From positions 7,209,001 through 7,273,000 of the forward strand of contig NZ_BLPG01000001.1 of the NCBI RefSeq assembly GCF_011764445.1: 64,000 nt of DNA. Direction: 5' to 3'. How positions within the stretch are numbered: position 1 is the stretch's first letter; each line of letters starts with the position of its first letter. The DNA is from Phytohabitans rumicis. Its GTDB lineage: Bacteria; Actinomycetota; Actinomycetes; Mycobacteriales; Micromonosporaceae. Of this stretch, positions 1 through 9,089 are shown piece after piece. The notes beneath the pieces were generated by a model. That model was not told the origin of the DNA. It did not search any database and was given only the letters and a program-made list of their open reading frames with translations. The position numbers were made by a program, and so were the translations under genes.

Positions 1-410
1 CCGAACTGGTCGAGGGTGCGGTTGGTGCCGGAGAGGCAGATCTGACCGTCCGCCACGGCATGCGCGGCGCGGCGGCGTACGTCGGCGTGGAAGTCATCCA
101 GTTCCTGCTGCGCCCGGTCGGCTGTTGCGTGCGCGGCGTCGGCGGCGCTGTCGGTGTCGTCGGCGAACCCGACCAGCCAGCGGTGCAGGCCGGCGACGGT
201 GTCCAGGCCCGGGATCGGGCCACAGTCGGCGACCAGCCGGGCGGCGACCTGGTGCAGCCATGCCGGTGGCGCGACGGGTTGGCCGTCGATGGCGAACCAC
301 GAGTGGGCCAGGATCAGCTCGACGGCGGTGAGCTGCTCGGCGACGCCGAGTTCGACGAGGTTCGCCGGTGTGGTGTCGGTGGTGGCGGTCTGGATCGTGG
401 AGTCGGTCAC
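1..410 (-). CDS. Hypothetical protein, N-terminal part (3' end outside window)
   Basis: The minus-strand frame opens with a GTG at 410, preceded by GGAG about 10 nt upstream, and stays open to the window edge, giving at least 136 residues. The protein begins VTDSTIQTA and is rich in Ala, Asp and Leu, with alternating helical stretches and no membrane segment or signal peptide. I recognise no family. It is the most distal visible gene of a minus-strand series (this gene, 518-1102, 1251-1945, 2104-2652, 3158-3685), most with good ribosome binding sites, so it probably belongs to an accessory operon of the conjugative element. Its C-terminal part is missing from the window. Confidence 0.55.
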   Translation of the reverse strand, partial: MTDSTIQTATTDTTPANLVELGVAEQLTAVELILAHSWFAIDGQPVAPPAWLHQVAARLVADCGPIPGLDTVAGLHRWLVGFADDTDSAADAAHATADRAQQELDDFHADVRRRAAHAVADGQICLSGTNRTLDQF

Positions 411-517
411 GGCCGGGTGTCTCCTATCGCGAGTGGGTGGATACGAAGAACGCCACCTGCGGCGGATGCCGAGGTGGCGTGGGCAAACGGGTGCGGTACG
501 GGGGTGCGGCAGGTGCT

Positions 518-1102
518 TTACTCGCCGGTGAGGTCGGTGCAGACCGCCTCGCTGATGTCGATGTCCATCCCGTACGGCGGGTGGAGCTCGTCGCGGAGCC
601 GGTCGGTCGCCCGGTTCCTGGCTTCCTCGTCACCGGCCGCGTCGACGTGGACGACGATCGGGACCTGCAAGGTGACCGTGTGCGGGGTGGGGATCGGTGG
701 CATACCCCAGTCCTGCAACGCCGACGCCAGAGACTGCGCCAGGCGCGGCTGGGTGGCCAGCGCGTCGAGAGCGGCCGTCCGGATGTCTGCCTGCAGTCGG
801 TGCAGTGCCCGGCGGTGCCGGTCGGTGCCGGCCTGGGCAGCGGCCCGCCGTTGCAGGTTCGCGCGGGCGTCCTCAACGAGCCGGGCGACGCAGCCGCAGA
901 GCTCGTCGTCGGAGTGGTTATGCCTGGCCGGGTCGGGCTCCGGTCCGATGGCCCGGTGTGCGGCGGCCGCGGCGGCTGACAGGAATGACTGGACGATCGG
1001 GTCAGCGGCCGGCCCGGAGCCATGCTCGGCCCAGGCGCGGGTCAGTACAGCGCGGACCCGTTCGTCGTCGAGCAGACCGCTCGGCTGGTTAGCGATGCTC
1101 AT
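518..1102 (-). CDS. Hypothetical protein (194 aa)
   Basis: The chosen ATG at 1102 follows AGGAGAACCAC, a strong ribosome binding site; the frame is open a further 21 codons upstream but without a signal. The product begins MSIANQPSGLL and ends in an acidic stretch (DIDISEAVCTDLTGE). It contains an Ala-rich central helix region and a beta-like segment TVTLQVPIVVHVDAAG near the C-terminus. There is no membrane segment. I do not recognise the family. It lies between two genes of the same strand and is probably co-transcribed with them. The function is unknown; the setting suggests an accessory protein of a mobile element. Confidence 0.6.
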   Translation of the reverse strand: MSIANQPSGLLDDERVRAVLTRAWAEHGSGPAADPIVQSFLSAAAAAAHRAIGPEPDPARHNHSDDELCGCVARLVEDARANLQRRAAAQAGTDRHRRALHRLQADIRTAALDALATQPRLAQSLASALQDWGMPPIPTPHTVTLQVPIVVHVDAAGDEEARNRATDRLRDELHPPYGMDIDISEAVCTDLTGE

Positions 1103-1250
1103 GTGGTTCTCCTGTGAGGTGAGAGCTCGGCGCGCACCAAGGCGCCGAGCGGTGTTGACAGGCACATATGCGACGTCGCGGTCCCGCCGCGGTGTCGGCG
1201 GGACCGCAGAAGCGTGCCCGGACGGGTCGTGCGGGCCGCTCAGCTTGCGG

Positions 1251-1945
1251 TCAGCGCCGCCAGCCGCACGTTCGGGGCAGGCTGTCCAGCAGCCGGTTGG
1301 CGAGCCTCAGGTACTCCACCAGGTCGTTCAGGCGTGCGGAGGTGGGCGTGAACCAGCCCGGCGGCCCGGAAGCGACCGCGACCGCGTCCGCCGGCACGGT
1401 GGCGACCGCGTCGGCGGGGACGGCCGCGAGGGCGGCGAGCCGGGTGTAGGCGTCGGCGCCGGCTTGGAATGCTTCGAGATGCTCAGTGGAAAGCTGGTGC
1501 GCCGGGTGCACGGCGGCGTTGTAGACGGCCATCGCCTGGTAGCGGGGCTGGCTGGTGTAAGCCTGCTCGGCGCGGGCCAACGGCCACCGATCGGGGTCCT
1601 CGTGGTGCCGGTCCTCGAAAGTCCAGTACGGACGCGCCGGCGGGGTCTTGGCGACCACATGCTGCCACAGCTGCCAGAGGTCGGCGGCGTGCGCGGCGGC
1701 GGCGTGGCGCATGCCGGCCAGGTCGAGCTGGCAGATCGGCCCGCCGAACGTCAGGGCCGGTGCCGGGCGGCGCTGCCGACGGATGAACCGGCGCGGAGCA
1801 GGCCCGGGCTGGGTGACGAAATGGTCCACGGGCCGACCGGGGTCAGGCCGAGCGCGGCCAGCCGGGCGCCGGCCACATCGGCCAGGTCGTCCACCGCGGT
1901 GGCGGCGGGCACGCAGACCACGACGGTGCGCGAATCGATGAACAC
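1251..1945 (-). pseudogene. Hypothetical paralogue A, reading frame broken once
   Basis: The gene starts at GTG 1945 behind a very strong AGGAGGT site. The first frame reads VFIDSRTVVVCVPAATAV and runs to a stop near 1751. The frame that continues it carries the GGPICQLDL motif and the conserved C-terminus ending at 1251. Two neighbouring genes (2104-2652 and 3158-3685) have the same layout in one frame: a variable N-terminus, a C-A-G-G-P-x-x-L-L-N/D-L motif, a helical middle and a C-terminal strand with V-I-A-V. The family comparison therefore points to a one-base indel between about 1751 and 1830. It could be a real mutation or a sequencing error; two overlapping genes are less likely because no ribosome site precedes the second frame. 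Confidence 0.55.
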
Positions 1946-2103
1946 GGGGAAACCTCCTCTTACTCGGCACGGGTGAAAGGGGCCGCGGCCAGTGCGGTAG
2001 ACGTCAGGCCACGGGCGGCGGCGTCGCCCGGCGGTGCGGGGTGACGCCGGAAGGCACCGGCCAGTGGGCGCCGCCCGAAGGCCAGACCGGGCGGGGGCGG
2101 TGC

Positions 2104-2652
2104 TCAGATGGCGACGGTGATGAGCACGTCGTTGGGGTTGGCTTGGGCCAGCAGGCCGGTGGCGTGCTGGACGAAGGCGAGCAGGGCGTCGGGTGTGCTG
2201 GCGGTGGGCTGTTGTGGCAGCCAGCCGTTGCGCATGACGACCAACACGTCGCCGACCACACGGCGCAGGCGGTGGTAGGCCACATAGGTCTGCTCGCCGG
2301 CGCGTAGCAGGTCGGCTTCGGCCGGGCGGGGTCGACGCCCGCGTACCGTTCCGGTGCGCGTCCACCGCCGAAATCGGGAGCGTGCCTCCTGGCCTGCGAT
2401 GGCGCCGGTGCCGGCGAGGTCCAGCAGGTTCAGCGGTCCGCCGGCACACCACGTGCGGTGCCCGCTGCGCGGGGCGGCGAGTAGCGGCGACGCGGACGGC
2501 GGTGCGGCGGCCAGCAGCCGGCGGTGCGGCTGGATCTCGTCGTCGAAGTAGGTGGCCAGCGGGATCGTCCAGTCGTCGATGCCCAGGTGGTCGGCCGGGT
2601 ACCAGAAGGTGATGGTGCGGACCATGACACCGCGGGGCATGGCGATCGGCAT
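2104..2652 (-). CDS. Hypothetical paralogue B (182 aa)
   Basis: The ATG at 2652 is preceded by AAGGAG with 7 nt spacing, which decides it over upstream codons. The protein has an N-terminal part ending in a D-D-W-x-x-P-L-A-T-Y-F-D-D-E segment. A central W-C-A-G-G-P-L-N-L-L-D-L motif follows, then a C-terminal part that ends PNDVLITVAI. The same order of elements occurs in the products of 1251-1945 and 3158-3685, so these are three diverged paralogues on one strand. I know no function for the family. There are no catalytic motifs I can name, no membrane segment and no signal peptide. The intact frame here is useful for locating the break in paralogue A. Confidence 0.65.
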   Translation of the reverse strand: MPIAMPRGVMVRTITFWYPADHLGIDDWTIPLATYFDDEIQPHRRLLAAAPPSASPLLAAPRSGHRTWCAGGPLNLLDLAGTGAIAGQEARSRFRRWTRTGTVRGRRPRPAEADLLRAGEQTYVAYHRLRRVVGDVLVVMRNGWLPQQPTASTPDALLAFVQHATGLLAQANPNDVLITVAI

Positions 2653-3157
2653 GGGAGGACTCCTTCCACGGGGTAGACGGGTTGCCCGCGCATGGCGAGG
2701 GCAGGGGTCACCGTTCTGCGCGGCGGCAGGCACGGCGTGTTGGGGGTGAGGCAGGGGGGATTGGCCGGGCGTACCCGTGAGTGGGTGCCGGCTGAGCCGC
2801 CGTGAGCGTCCAGAAAGCTGGATCTGGGCTGGCGGTGGCCGTCAAGAGCGGCCAGAAAAGGTGGTGTGGGTGGGCGCGGGCTGCGCGGGCAGTGACGCGG
2901 CCGACCGGCCGATTGCGGCGGGTGGGTTGATGCGGCTGCGACCGCGAGCGGGCAACGCCCGGGGTGGTGCTCAAATCTCTGTTGAGCTGTGACCGTACCG
3001 CGCCAACCCAACAGATCACGCCGCCGCGTCAAGCCCCGTACGGCAGCCGTGACCTGCGCTGTTGGCCAGTTTCGCGGCCGCAGGCGGGCGAGCTGTTGAC
3101 TGCTGTTGGGTTGCGGGGAGAGCCCTTTGCCGGGGTAGCGGCGCCGTGCCCGGCGGG
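2653..3157. other. Intergenic stretch with TGTTGG/CCAACA motifs
   Basis: This gap of about 500 bases between two minus-strand paralogues holds no convincing gene. Its notable content is a set of motifs between 3003 and 3113: CCAACCCAACAG, CTGTTGGCCAG and CTGTTGGGTTG, with a further GTGTTGGGGG near 2738. The same hexamer clusters in other gaps of the conjugative element. This is probably regulatory DNA for the minus-strand genes downstream. Confidence 0.4.
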
Positions 3158-3685
3158 CTAGACCGTGACCGCGATGACCACGTGGTCAGCCGGTAGCGCC
3201 TGGAGCAGTTCGTTGGCCACGTGCAGGAACTCCAATCGAGCCAGCGGGCTCGTGTTCGCTGGATACAGCGGCGGGCCGTCGACGATGATGACGGCGTCGC
3301 CGACCAGCCGGTGTAGGGCCTGGTGGGTCAGGAATGCCTCTTTGCCGGCATCCAGCAGCGCCTGCTGCACTGGCCCGGGCCGGTCTGCCGGGTGCGGGTT
3401 GGACCAGGCCTGGTAGCGGGCGAGGGCATCGCGGTAGCCGTGCGCGCGGATCGCGTCCAGGTTCAGCAGGCCGACCGGGCCGCCGGCGCACCGCACCGGC
3501 TGCGTCGGTATCGGCTCGATCAACGCGTCGGTGCTGGCCCCGGGGCGGGCCAGCAGGCGGGGCACGGCCCGCATGTCCTCGTCGAACAGCACAGCGAGTA
3601 GGGCGGGCCAGTCGTCGGTGAAGTCGCCGGGCACGCAGCAGGTGGCGCTGCGCACGGCCAGACCGTCAGCAGTGGTGATCGGCAC
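3158..3685 (-). CDS. Hypothetical paralogue C (175 aa)
   Basis: The GTG at 3685 lies 7 nt behind GGAGG; translation gives VPITTADGLAVRSATC and ends AVTV. The protein carries the family layout: an N-terminal D-D-W-x-x-L-L-A-V-L-F-D-E-D segment, the R-C-A-G-G-P-V-G-L-L-N-L-D motif near residue 83, a helical section with H-Q-A-L-H-R-L-V-G-D-A-V, and a C-terminal D-H-V-V-I-A-V strand. The first visible gene of the minus-strand series, it diverges from the methyltransferase remnant at 3993. The function is unknown. The frame is intact and complete compared with paralogue B. Confidence 0.65.
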   Translation of the reverse strand: MPITTADGLAVRSATCCVPGDFTDDWPALLAVLFDEDMRAVPRLLARPGASTDALIEPIPTQPVRCAGGPVGLLNLDAIRAHGYRDALARYQAWSNPHPADRPGPVQQALLDAGKEAFLTHQALHRLVGDAVIIVDGPPLYPANTSPLARLEFLHVANELLQALPADHVVIAVTV

Positions 3686-4418
3686 GTTCGTCCTCCAGCA
3701 GAGTGGGGCCAGGCGGGATTGCCGGGGCCACTCGACACCCGCCGGCCTGACGCGGCCGGTCGAGCACCGCACAGCACCGGATCAGCCAACACGCCAGCCG
3801 GACCGGACCGGAAACGGAACGGCGTGGCACCTCTTCGCTGGACAACGCGGGCAGGCGGCGCATGCCCGAACTCGACAGCGACGTTCCGCAAGGGGCATGG
3901 TGTGGCCGGGCGTGGTCCACTCACGACGGTGCGGGCACTATGATCAGCCCCATGTCGCCGTCGATGCCGGACGCAGCCAGCTGGGGCACCCGATGACCGG
4001 TAGCACCGGGGGCCCGGACCTGTCGTCCCGGCTCGATACCGCCATCCCACATAGCGCCCGGATCTGGAACTACTGGCTGGGCGGCAAGGACAACTTCGCC
4101 GCCGACCGGGAAGTCGGCGACAAGGTCAAACAGGTCGACCCCGACGTGGTCGACGTCGCCGGTCGCCTCGAGGGCGTTTCTTGGCCGGGTCGTGCGGTTC
4201 CTGGCTGGGGAGGTCGGCATCCGCCAGTTCCTCGACCTCGGCACCGGCCTGCCCACCGCCGACAACACCCACCAGGTGGCCCAGCAGGTCGCACCAGAAT
4301 CCAGGATCGTGTACGTCGACAACGATCCGCTGGTGCTGGTCCACGCCCGGGCGCTGCTCACCAGCAGCCCGGAGGGGGTGACCGACTACGTCGACGCGGA
4401 CGTCCGCGACCCGGACTA

Positions 4419-5587
4419 GAGACCTTTCGGGGTGGAGGTTTGTCGTCTGTCCACAATGCTTCTTCCGGGTGATCGCTTTCTGTGGGTTTGTCCGCTTGGG
4501 TTGATGGTCATGAGGTACGGCGACGGCGGCGGGCTCAACCAGGCGGCACGGGTGCGGCGTGAACAGGTCCGCAGGCGGGCCGCGGACCTGTTCGCCCAGG
4601 GTGTGGGGCCGGTCGAGGTCGCCAAACGGTTAGAGGTGTCGGAAAAGTCGGCGTACGTGTGGCGGCGTGCCTGGCAGGCCGGTGGTGTGCAGGCGTTGGC
4701 GTCCAAGGGCGCATCGGGGCCGGATCCGAAACTGTCCGACGCACAACTGGCCAAGCTGAAGGCCCGGCTGGAACAAGGCCCGGCCGCGGCCGGCTACGAC
4801 GAGGACCAACGCTGGACGTTGGCGCGGGTCGCGGCGTTGATCGGCCTGATGTTCAAGGTCCGGGTCAGTGTGACCACGACCTGGGAGGCGATGCGGCGGA
4901 TCGGGTTCAGCCCGCAACTGCCGACCCAGCGGGCGATCGAGCGGGACGAGCAAGCCATCGCCCGCTGGCGCCGATATCAGTGGCCGGCGGTAAAAGACTC
5001 GCGGGCAGGCTGAACGCCTGGATCTGTTTCGCCGACGAAGCCGGCCAAACTCTTCACCCCGCCAAGGCGACCACCTGGGCCCCACGCGGCCACACCCCGG
5101 TCGTCAAGGTCACCGCCAAAGGCAACGTCCGGGTATCGATAGCCGGGCTGGTCTGCTACCGGCCCGGCCACCCCAGCCGGCTGATCTACCGCACCCGCAC
5201 CTACCGCGGCCGCAAGACCGACCCGAAAGGGTTCCGGGAACCCGACTTCGCCGACCTGCTGGACGCCGCCCACCGACAACTCGGCGCACCGATCGTGTTG
5301 GTTTGGGACCGGTTAGCAGGGCACAAGTCCGCGCGGATGCGTGAGTTGATCGCCGGCCGGCCCTGGCTCAGGGTCTACCTGCTGCCCGGCTACGCCCCCG
5401 AGCTCAACCCGGTCGAGAAGGTCTGGTCGGTGATGAAACGCAGCCTGGCCAACCTCCCCGCCACCACCGCCACCGCACTGACCACCGCGGTGAAGAACCG
5501 CCTCAAACGCATGCAATACCGTGCAGGCATCATCGACGGCTACCTCACCGCCACCGGACTATCCCCACCCTGACCCCGAAAGGTCTC
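4419..5587 (+). mobile_element. IS630-family insertion sequence (1169 bp)
   Basis: Both ends carry the inverted repeat GAGACCTTTCGGGGT (perfect over 15 bp) and both sides are flanked by the dinucleotide TA (4417-4418 and 5588-5589), the usual IS630 target duplication. The element lies within the duplicated target of the neighbouring IS4-family element: AC-TA before it and TA-GATCC after it together rebuild ACTAGATCC, which is present intact at 8404-8412. IS630 therefore probably arrived after the IS4-family element. Confidence 0.9.
4510..5573 (+). CDS. IS630-family transposase, two frames
   Basis: Frame one (4510-5013) begins MRYGDGGGL, the normal start of actinobacterial IS630 transposases. 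It holds an N-terminal helix-turn-helix with a V-S-E-K-S-A-Y-V-W-R-R-A-W recognition region, then the winged segment D-Q-R-W-T-L-A-R-V. Frame two (to 5573) holds the DDE domain: the first Asp in CFADEAGQ, the second in VWDRLAGH and the Glu in APELNPVEKVW. The frames join near 4992, where the sequence GTAAAAG would allow a -1 slip. I cannot tell programmed slippage from a mutation: there is an A run, but no complete slippery heptamer. Both halves together match the family's full length, about 350 residues. Confidence 0.8.
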
Positions 5588-5846
5588 TAGATCCAAGGCC
5601 CTGTAGTTAAGGTCCTGGGCTGGGCTGTCAAGGGGTGTGTTGGTTCCGGGTATGGCAACGGGACTCATCGATGATCTGGTTTCGACCAAGAAATCGGATC
5701 TTGAGGAGTCCCGTTGGAGGGTCAGTCTGTCATCGTTCGGAGGATCGCGGTTGCGGCGGGGGTGTTCGCGCCGGGGCATCTGGGTGAGCTGACCCAGATC
5801 GTGCCGTTTGAGCTTCCCCCGTAGGCCGGACACCCGAGGTGTGGGG

Positions 5847-6721
5847 TCAACGGTCGTGATCAGACGGGGTGTGGAGTTTCTCGAACTCGATGGGACTGCG
5901 CATTCCGAGGCTGGAATGGCGTCTTACCGGGTTGTACCAGCATTCTATCCATTCGAAGATAGCGTTGGCAAGCTCGTCGCGGGTCTTCCATTTCTTGCGG
6001 TCGAGTACCTCTAGTTGTAGAGTTCCCCAGAAGGATTCCATCATGGCGTTGTCGTAGCAGTCGCCGACGGTACCCATCGAGCCGAGCAGACCGGTTTTCC
6101 GCAGACGCTGACCGAAGTCCCATGATGTGTATTGGGTGCCGTGATCGGAATGCAGAATCGTTTCCTGCCGGGCTGGTGGGCGGCGGACGATCGCCATCGA
6201 CAACGCGTCCAGGACCAGCTCGGTACGAAGATGATCGGCCATGGAGTAGCCGATGATCCGCCGACTGTAGGCGTCCATGACCGCGGCGCAGTACAGCTTG
6301 CCCTCCTCGGTAGGGTGTTCGGTGATGTCGGTCAGCCACAACCGGTTCGGCGCGTCCACATCGAACTGTCGGTTGACCAGGTCCGCCGACGGCGTGGCCT
6401 GCGGGTCACGGACGGTGCACCAGGACCGGCGCCGGTAGTACAGGCCCTGGATGCCCGCCGACCGCATCAGCCGGGCCACCCGTTTCTCATTCACGTGCAG
6501 GCCCACGCCGAGGGTCAACTCAGCGTGTACCCGGGCGACCCGTACGTTTTCTTCCGCGGATCAGCGTGGATTTTCTCGATGTACCGCAGCAGCATCTCGT
6601 TCTCCTGCTCCCGCGCCGATACCGGCCGATCCTTCCATTCGTAAAATCCGGAGCGGGACACACCCAGCACTCGGCAGGCCACCGCGACGTCGATGCCGTC
6701 ATCGGCGAGTTCTCGGACCAA
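5847..6721 (-). pseudogene. IS3-family OrfB (DDE transposase), copy 1, frameshifted
   Basis: Compared with the intact orfB of copies 2 and 3, one G is missing at 6533-6535. Translation therefore leaves the frame after the helical N-terminal part (residue about 62, KKTYGSP). The catalytic Asp-Asp-Glu residues (D in LTDITEH, D in HSDHGTQ, E in MMESFWG) lie downstream of the break and would not be made in frame from the TTG start at 6721. Copy 1 can therefore probably only move with a transposase from another copy. Confidence 0.85.
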
Positions 6722-6729
6722 CCCGAACG

Positions 6730-7026
6730 CTACTTTGGGAGCACATTCTCCCGGGCGAAGTAAGCAGCCGCCCGCTTGAGAATCTCATTCTCCACCTCAA
6801 GCTGCCGGTTACGGCGGCGCAGCTCGGCCAACTCCTTCTTCTCCGCACTGCTCAACCGACCCGCACCGCCGCCGCCGGCGTCGTCGACGTCGGCCTGGGC
6901 CATCCAGTTACGCAGACACGACTCGCTGATACCCAAATCCTTCGCCAACATCGCGACCGGTTTGTCGCCGGTCCGGGCCAACTGCACGGCTCGCTGGCGG
7001 AACTCTGCAGGGTGTGGGGCAGGCAT
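6730..7026 (-). CDS. IS3-family OrfA, copy 1
   Basis: The product (98 aa from ATG 7026) begins MPAPHPAEFRQRAVQLAR and is a helix-turn-helix protein of the IS3 OrfA type (recognition region GISESCLRNWMAQAD). A leucine-zipper-like coiled coil follows (ELAELRRRNRQLEVENEILKR). It binds the element's ends and is also the N-terminal part of the fused transposase. The heptamer C-CCA-AAG (6733-6739 on the complementary strand) ends directly before the TAG stop. Slipping back one base there would read into orfB, the standard IS3 way of making OrfAB. The sequence is identical in copies 2 and 3. Confidence 0.9.
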   Translation of the reverse strand: MPAPHPAEFRQRAVQLARTGDKPVAMLAKDLGISESCLRNWMAQADVDDAGGGGAGRLSSAEKKELAELRRRNRQLEVENEILKRAAAYFARENVLPK

Positions 7027-8786
7027 GAGACGACATCCTTCCTGGAAGCCGCCGTCCACCTCACCTCAGGTGTCCGGAGAACCGGGGGAAGCTCAGTTCG
7101 AGATGGTCGATGCGGCGTTGGCCGCGACCGATACGGTGCGGCGGCGTACTCGGCAGTTGCCTGCTCGGGTGGTGGTGTATCTGTTGCTGGCTGGGTGTCT
7201 GTTCGCCGAGGTGGGCTATCGGCAGGTGTGGCACAAGCTGACCGCGGGCCTGGCCGGGCTGGTGGTGGCTGGTCCGTCTGAGAACGCGATGTGGCAGGCC
7301 CGGACACGGCTGGGTGTGGCGCCGTTACGGTGGTTGTTCGACCTGCTGCGCGGCCCGGCTGGCCCGGCCGGCACGGCGGGGGTGTTCTGGTGCCGGCTGC
7401 TGGTCTGCGCGATCGACGGCACCACGCTGGATGTTCCGGATGCTGCTCGTAGCCGGTCGGTGTATGCCAAGCATCGCTGTAACCACGGCGGTTCGGGGTA
7501 TCCGCTGGTGCGGTTGGTGGCGTTGGTGGCTTGCGGCTCCCGCACTGTCATCGATGCGGTGTTCGGCCCCACCAGTATCGGGGAGGGCGGTTACACACGT
7601 CGGTTGGCCCGGAGCCTGCACGCGGGGATGATCGTGCTGTTGGATCGCGGCTTCGACGACGCCAAGCTGCTGGAAGTCCTCGCCGGCACCAAGGCGCATC
7701 TGCTGGTCCGGCTCAAGAACAACCGCAAGCTGCCGGTCCTACGGCGCTACCGGGACGGCTCGGTGCTGTCCCAGATCGGCAAAGTCCAGGTCCGGGTCGT
7801 CGAAGCCGAGATCACCATCGCCACCACCGCGGGCCGCCGCACCGGCCGCTACCGGCTGGCCACCACCCTGCTGGACCACCAGCGGTATCCGGCCTGCGCG
7901 CTGGTCACCCTCTACCACCAGCGGTGGGAGATCGAAACGGTCTACCTCGAGCTGAAATCCAGCATTCTCGGCGGTCGCGTGCTGCGTGCCCGCACCCCGC
8001 CGGGATCGCTCAGGAGATCTACGCCCTGCTCGTCTGCTACCAGGTCCTGCGTACCGCGATCGTGGACGCGATCACCGCCCACGGCGGCGATGTCGATCCC
8101 GACCGCGGCAGCTTCACCACCGCCCTGGCCACAGCCCGCGACCAGGTCATCCTGGCCGCGGGCGTGATCGCGGACACCGTCATCGATCTGATCGGCGTCA
8201 TCGGCCAGCGCGTACTGGCCAACCTGATGCCCGACCGGCGCCTACGCCTGAGCCCCCGAATCGTCAAACGCGCAATCTCCAAATACCAAGCAAGAGGCCC
8301 GAACATCGACCGGCGCAGCTACCAAGCCACCCTCAACATCAACGTCCTCACCCCACCCCGACCTTGACAAACAGAGCCTGGACCTTAACTACAGGGCCTT
8401 GGTACTAGATCCTGCGCGCCGCGGCCCGCACCCTGGACTTCACCCAGCCGGTCGCGGTGATGATGCTGGACATCCTGGGCAACGTCGCTGACAGCGACCA
8501 GCCCGGCCCCGCACAGATCGTGGACCGGTTCAGCAGCGCGATACCGTCGGGCAGTTATCTCGTGCTAAACGACAGCGTGGTCACGCCCGAGACCGTCGAC
8601 GCTGTGCAGACCGCCCGACGCGGCGGCGCCGACTACCACCTACGCACACCGGAACAACTCGCCGGTTTCCTCGACGGCTTGGAGACTGTCGAGCCGGGCG
8701 TCGTGCCGACACCATTGTGGCGGCCCGAACCAGGCAGCAGGCCAGCCGCCCTGAACGTCTACTGCGGCGTGGCACGCCGACCATGA

Positions 8787-9089
8787 CCGGCTTGCTTGAC
8801 TGAGTCGAAGCCGCAGGGTTTGCACCGACCGGATCCTTGCCGTCATGGACGTTGGACGAGGTCCGGCATTGCGTTGGGCCATGCACGAGTCGTTGCCAAG
8901 CGGCCGTCAAAGCTAGGGCGGCGGCCACCGGCGGCCCGCGGCTGCGGAACGCCGGGGTCATGGGTGGGCCGGATCCCTGCGACAGTCTTTCTTATATGAC
9001 CGGCGAGGATCCGAGGTCGGTGGCTTCGGCCAGCCCTATTGGCTGTAGCCAACTGCCCACGTTGACCGGTCGCGGATGGGTGATCGTGG
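8787..9089. other. Gap of about 300 bases without recognisable gene
   Basis: Between the end of the methyltransferase remnant and the AcrVA2-like gene I find no credible coding frame, repeat or strong terminator. Both flanking genes end here (convergent), so no promoter is expected. Confidence 0.4.

Larger units (their letters stand above)
5809..7095 (-). mobile_element. IS3-family insertion sequence, copy 1 (1287 bp)
   Basis: Inverted ends TGAGCTTCCCCC (left) and its complement (right, GGGGGAAGCTCA) are flanked by a 3-bp duplication GTT (5806-5808 and 7096-7098). Two further copies lie at 44222-45509 and 48092-49379. This copy is one base shorter than the others because it has GGG instead of GGGG at 6533-6535, inside orfB. 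It lies in the IS4-family transposase gene. Transposase genes run on the minus strand. Confidence 0.95.
5714..8367 (+). pseudogene. IS4-family transposase, interrupted by IS3 and frameshifted
   Basis: The coding frame starts at about 5714 (TTG) and runs to 5808. After removal of the IS3 copy and one GTT it continues exactly in frame at 7099 (LTQIVPF joined to EMVDAALAATD). The N-terminal IS4 domain (R-Q-L-P-A-R-V-V-V-Y-L-L-L-A) is followed by the DDE core: the first Asp in CAIDGTTLD, a second in LLDRGFD and the Glu in YHQRWEIE with a Y-x-x-x-K pattern nearby. Near 8000 the frame breaks: ILGGRVLRARTP is followed in another frame by AGIAQEIYALLVCYQ. One G appears to be missing from a CCG-CCGGG context. 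The gene is thus broken twice. Confidence 0.85.
5595..8403 (+). mobile_element. IS4-family insertion sequence carrying an internal IS3 copy
   Basis: Left end at 5595 and right end at 8398-8403 share a terminal inverted repeat of 21 bases that begins AAGGCCCTGTAG. The target ACTAGATCC is duplicated on both sides (left copy split by the IS630 element, right copy at 8404-8412), giving a 9-bp duplication. The right end has three extra bases (GGT) before the duplication, so the exact boundary is uncertain by a few bases. Without the inserted IS3 copy the element is about 1.5 kb. Confidence 0.8.
3993..8786 (+). pseudogene. SAV2177-type SAM methyltransferase pseudogene (DUF574-like), split by insertion sequences
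   Basis: The N-terminal part (3993-4416) reads SSRLDTAIPHSARIWNYWLGGKDNF and, after a frame change near 4165, FLDLGTGLPTADNTHQVAQ. The first is the signature opening of the actinobacterial SAV2177/DUF574 family and the second its SAM-binding motif I. The C-terminal part resumes at about 8412 with ILRAAARTLDF and ends at 8786 with LNVYCGVARRP. Between them lie an IS630 element (4419-5587) and an IS4-family element (5595-8403). The frameshift, apparently one extra base at 4163-4170, breaks the gene independently of the insertions. In the joined sequence the target duplication reads TAG in frame, so the gene may have been damaged before the insertion. Non-functional. Confidence 0.85.

Noticed and set aside
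60-1976. A 638-residue plus-strand frame over the first two kilobases
   Set aside because: It is antisense to minus-strand genes with good ribosome sites, is very rich in Arg, Gly and Cys, and has no family-like segment.
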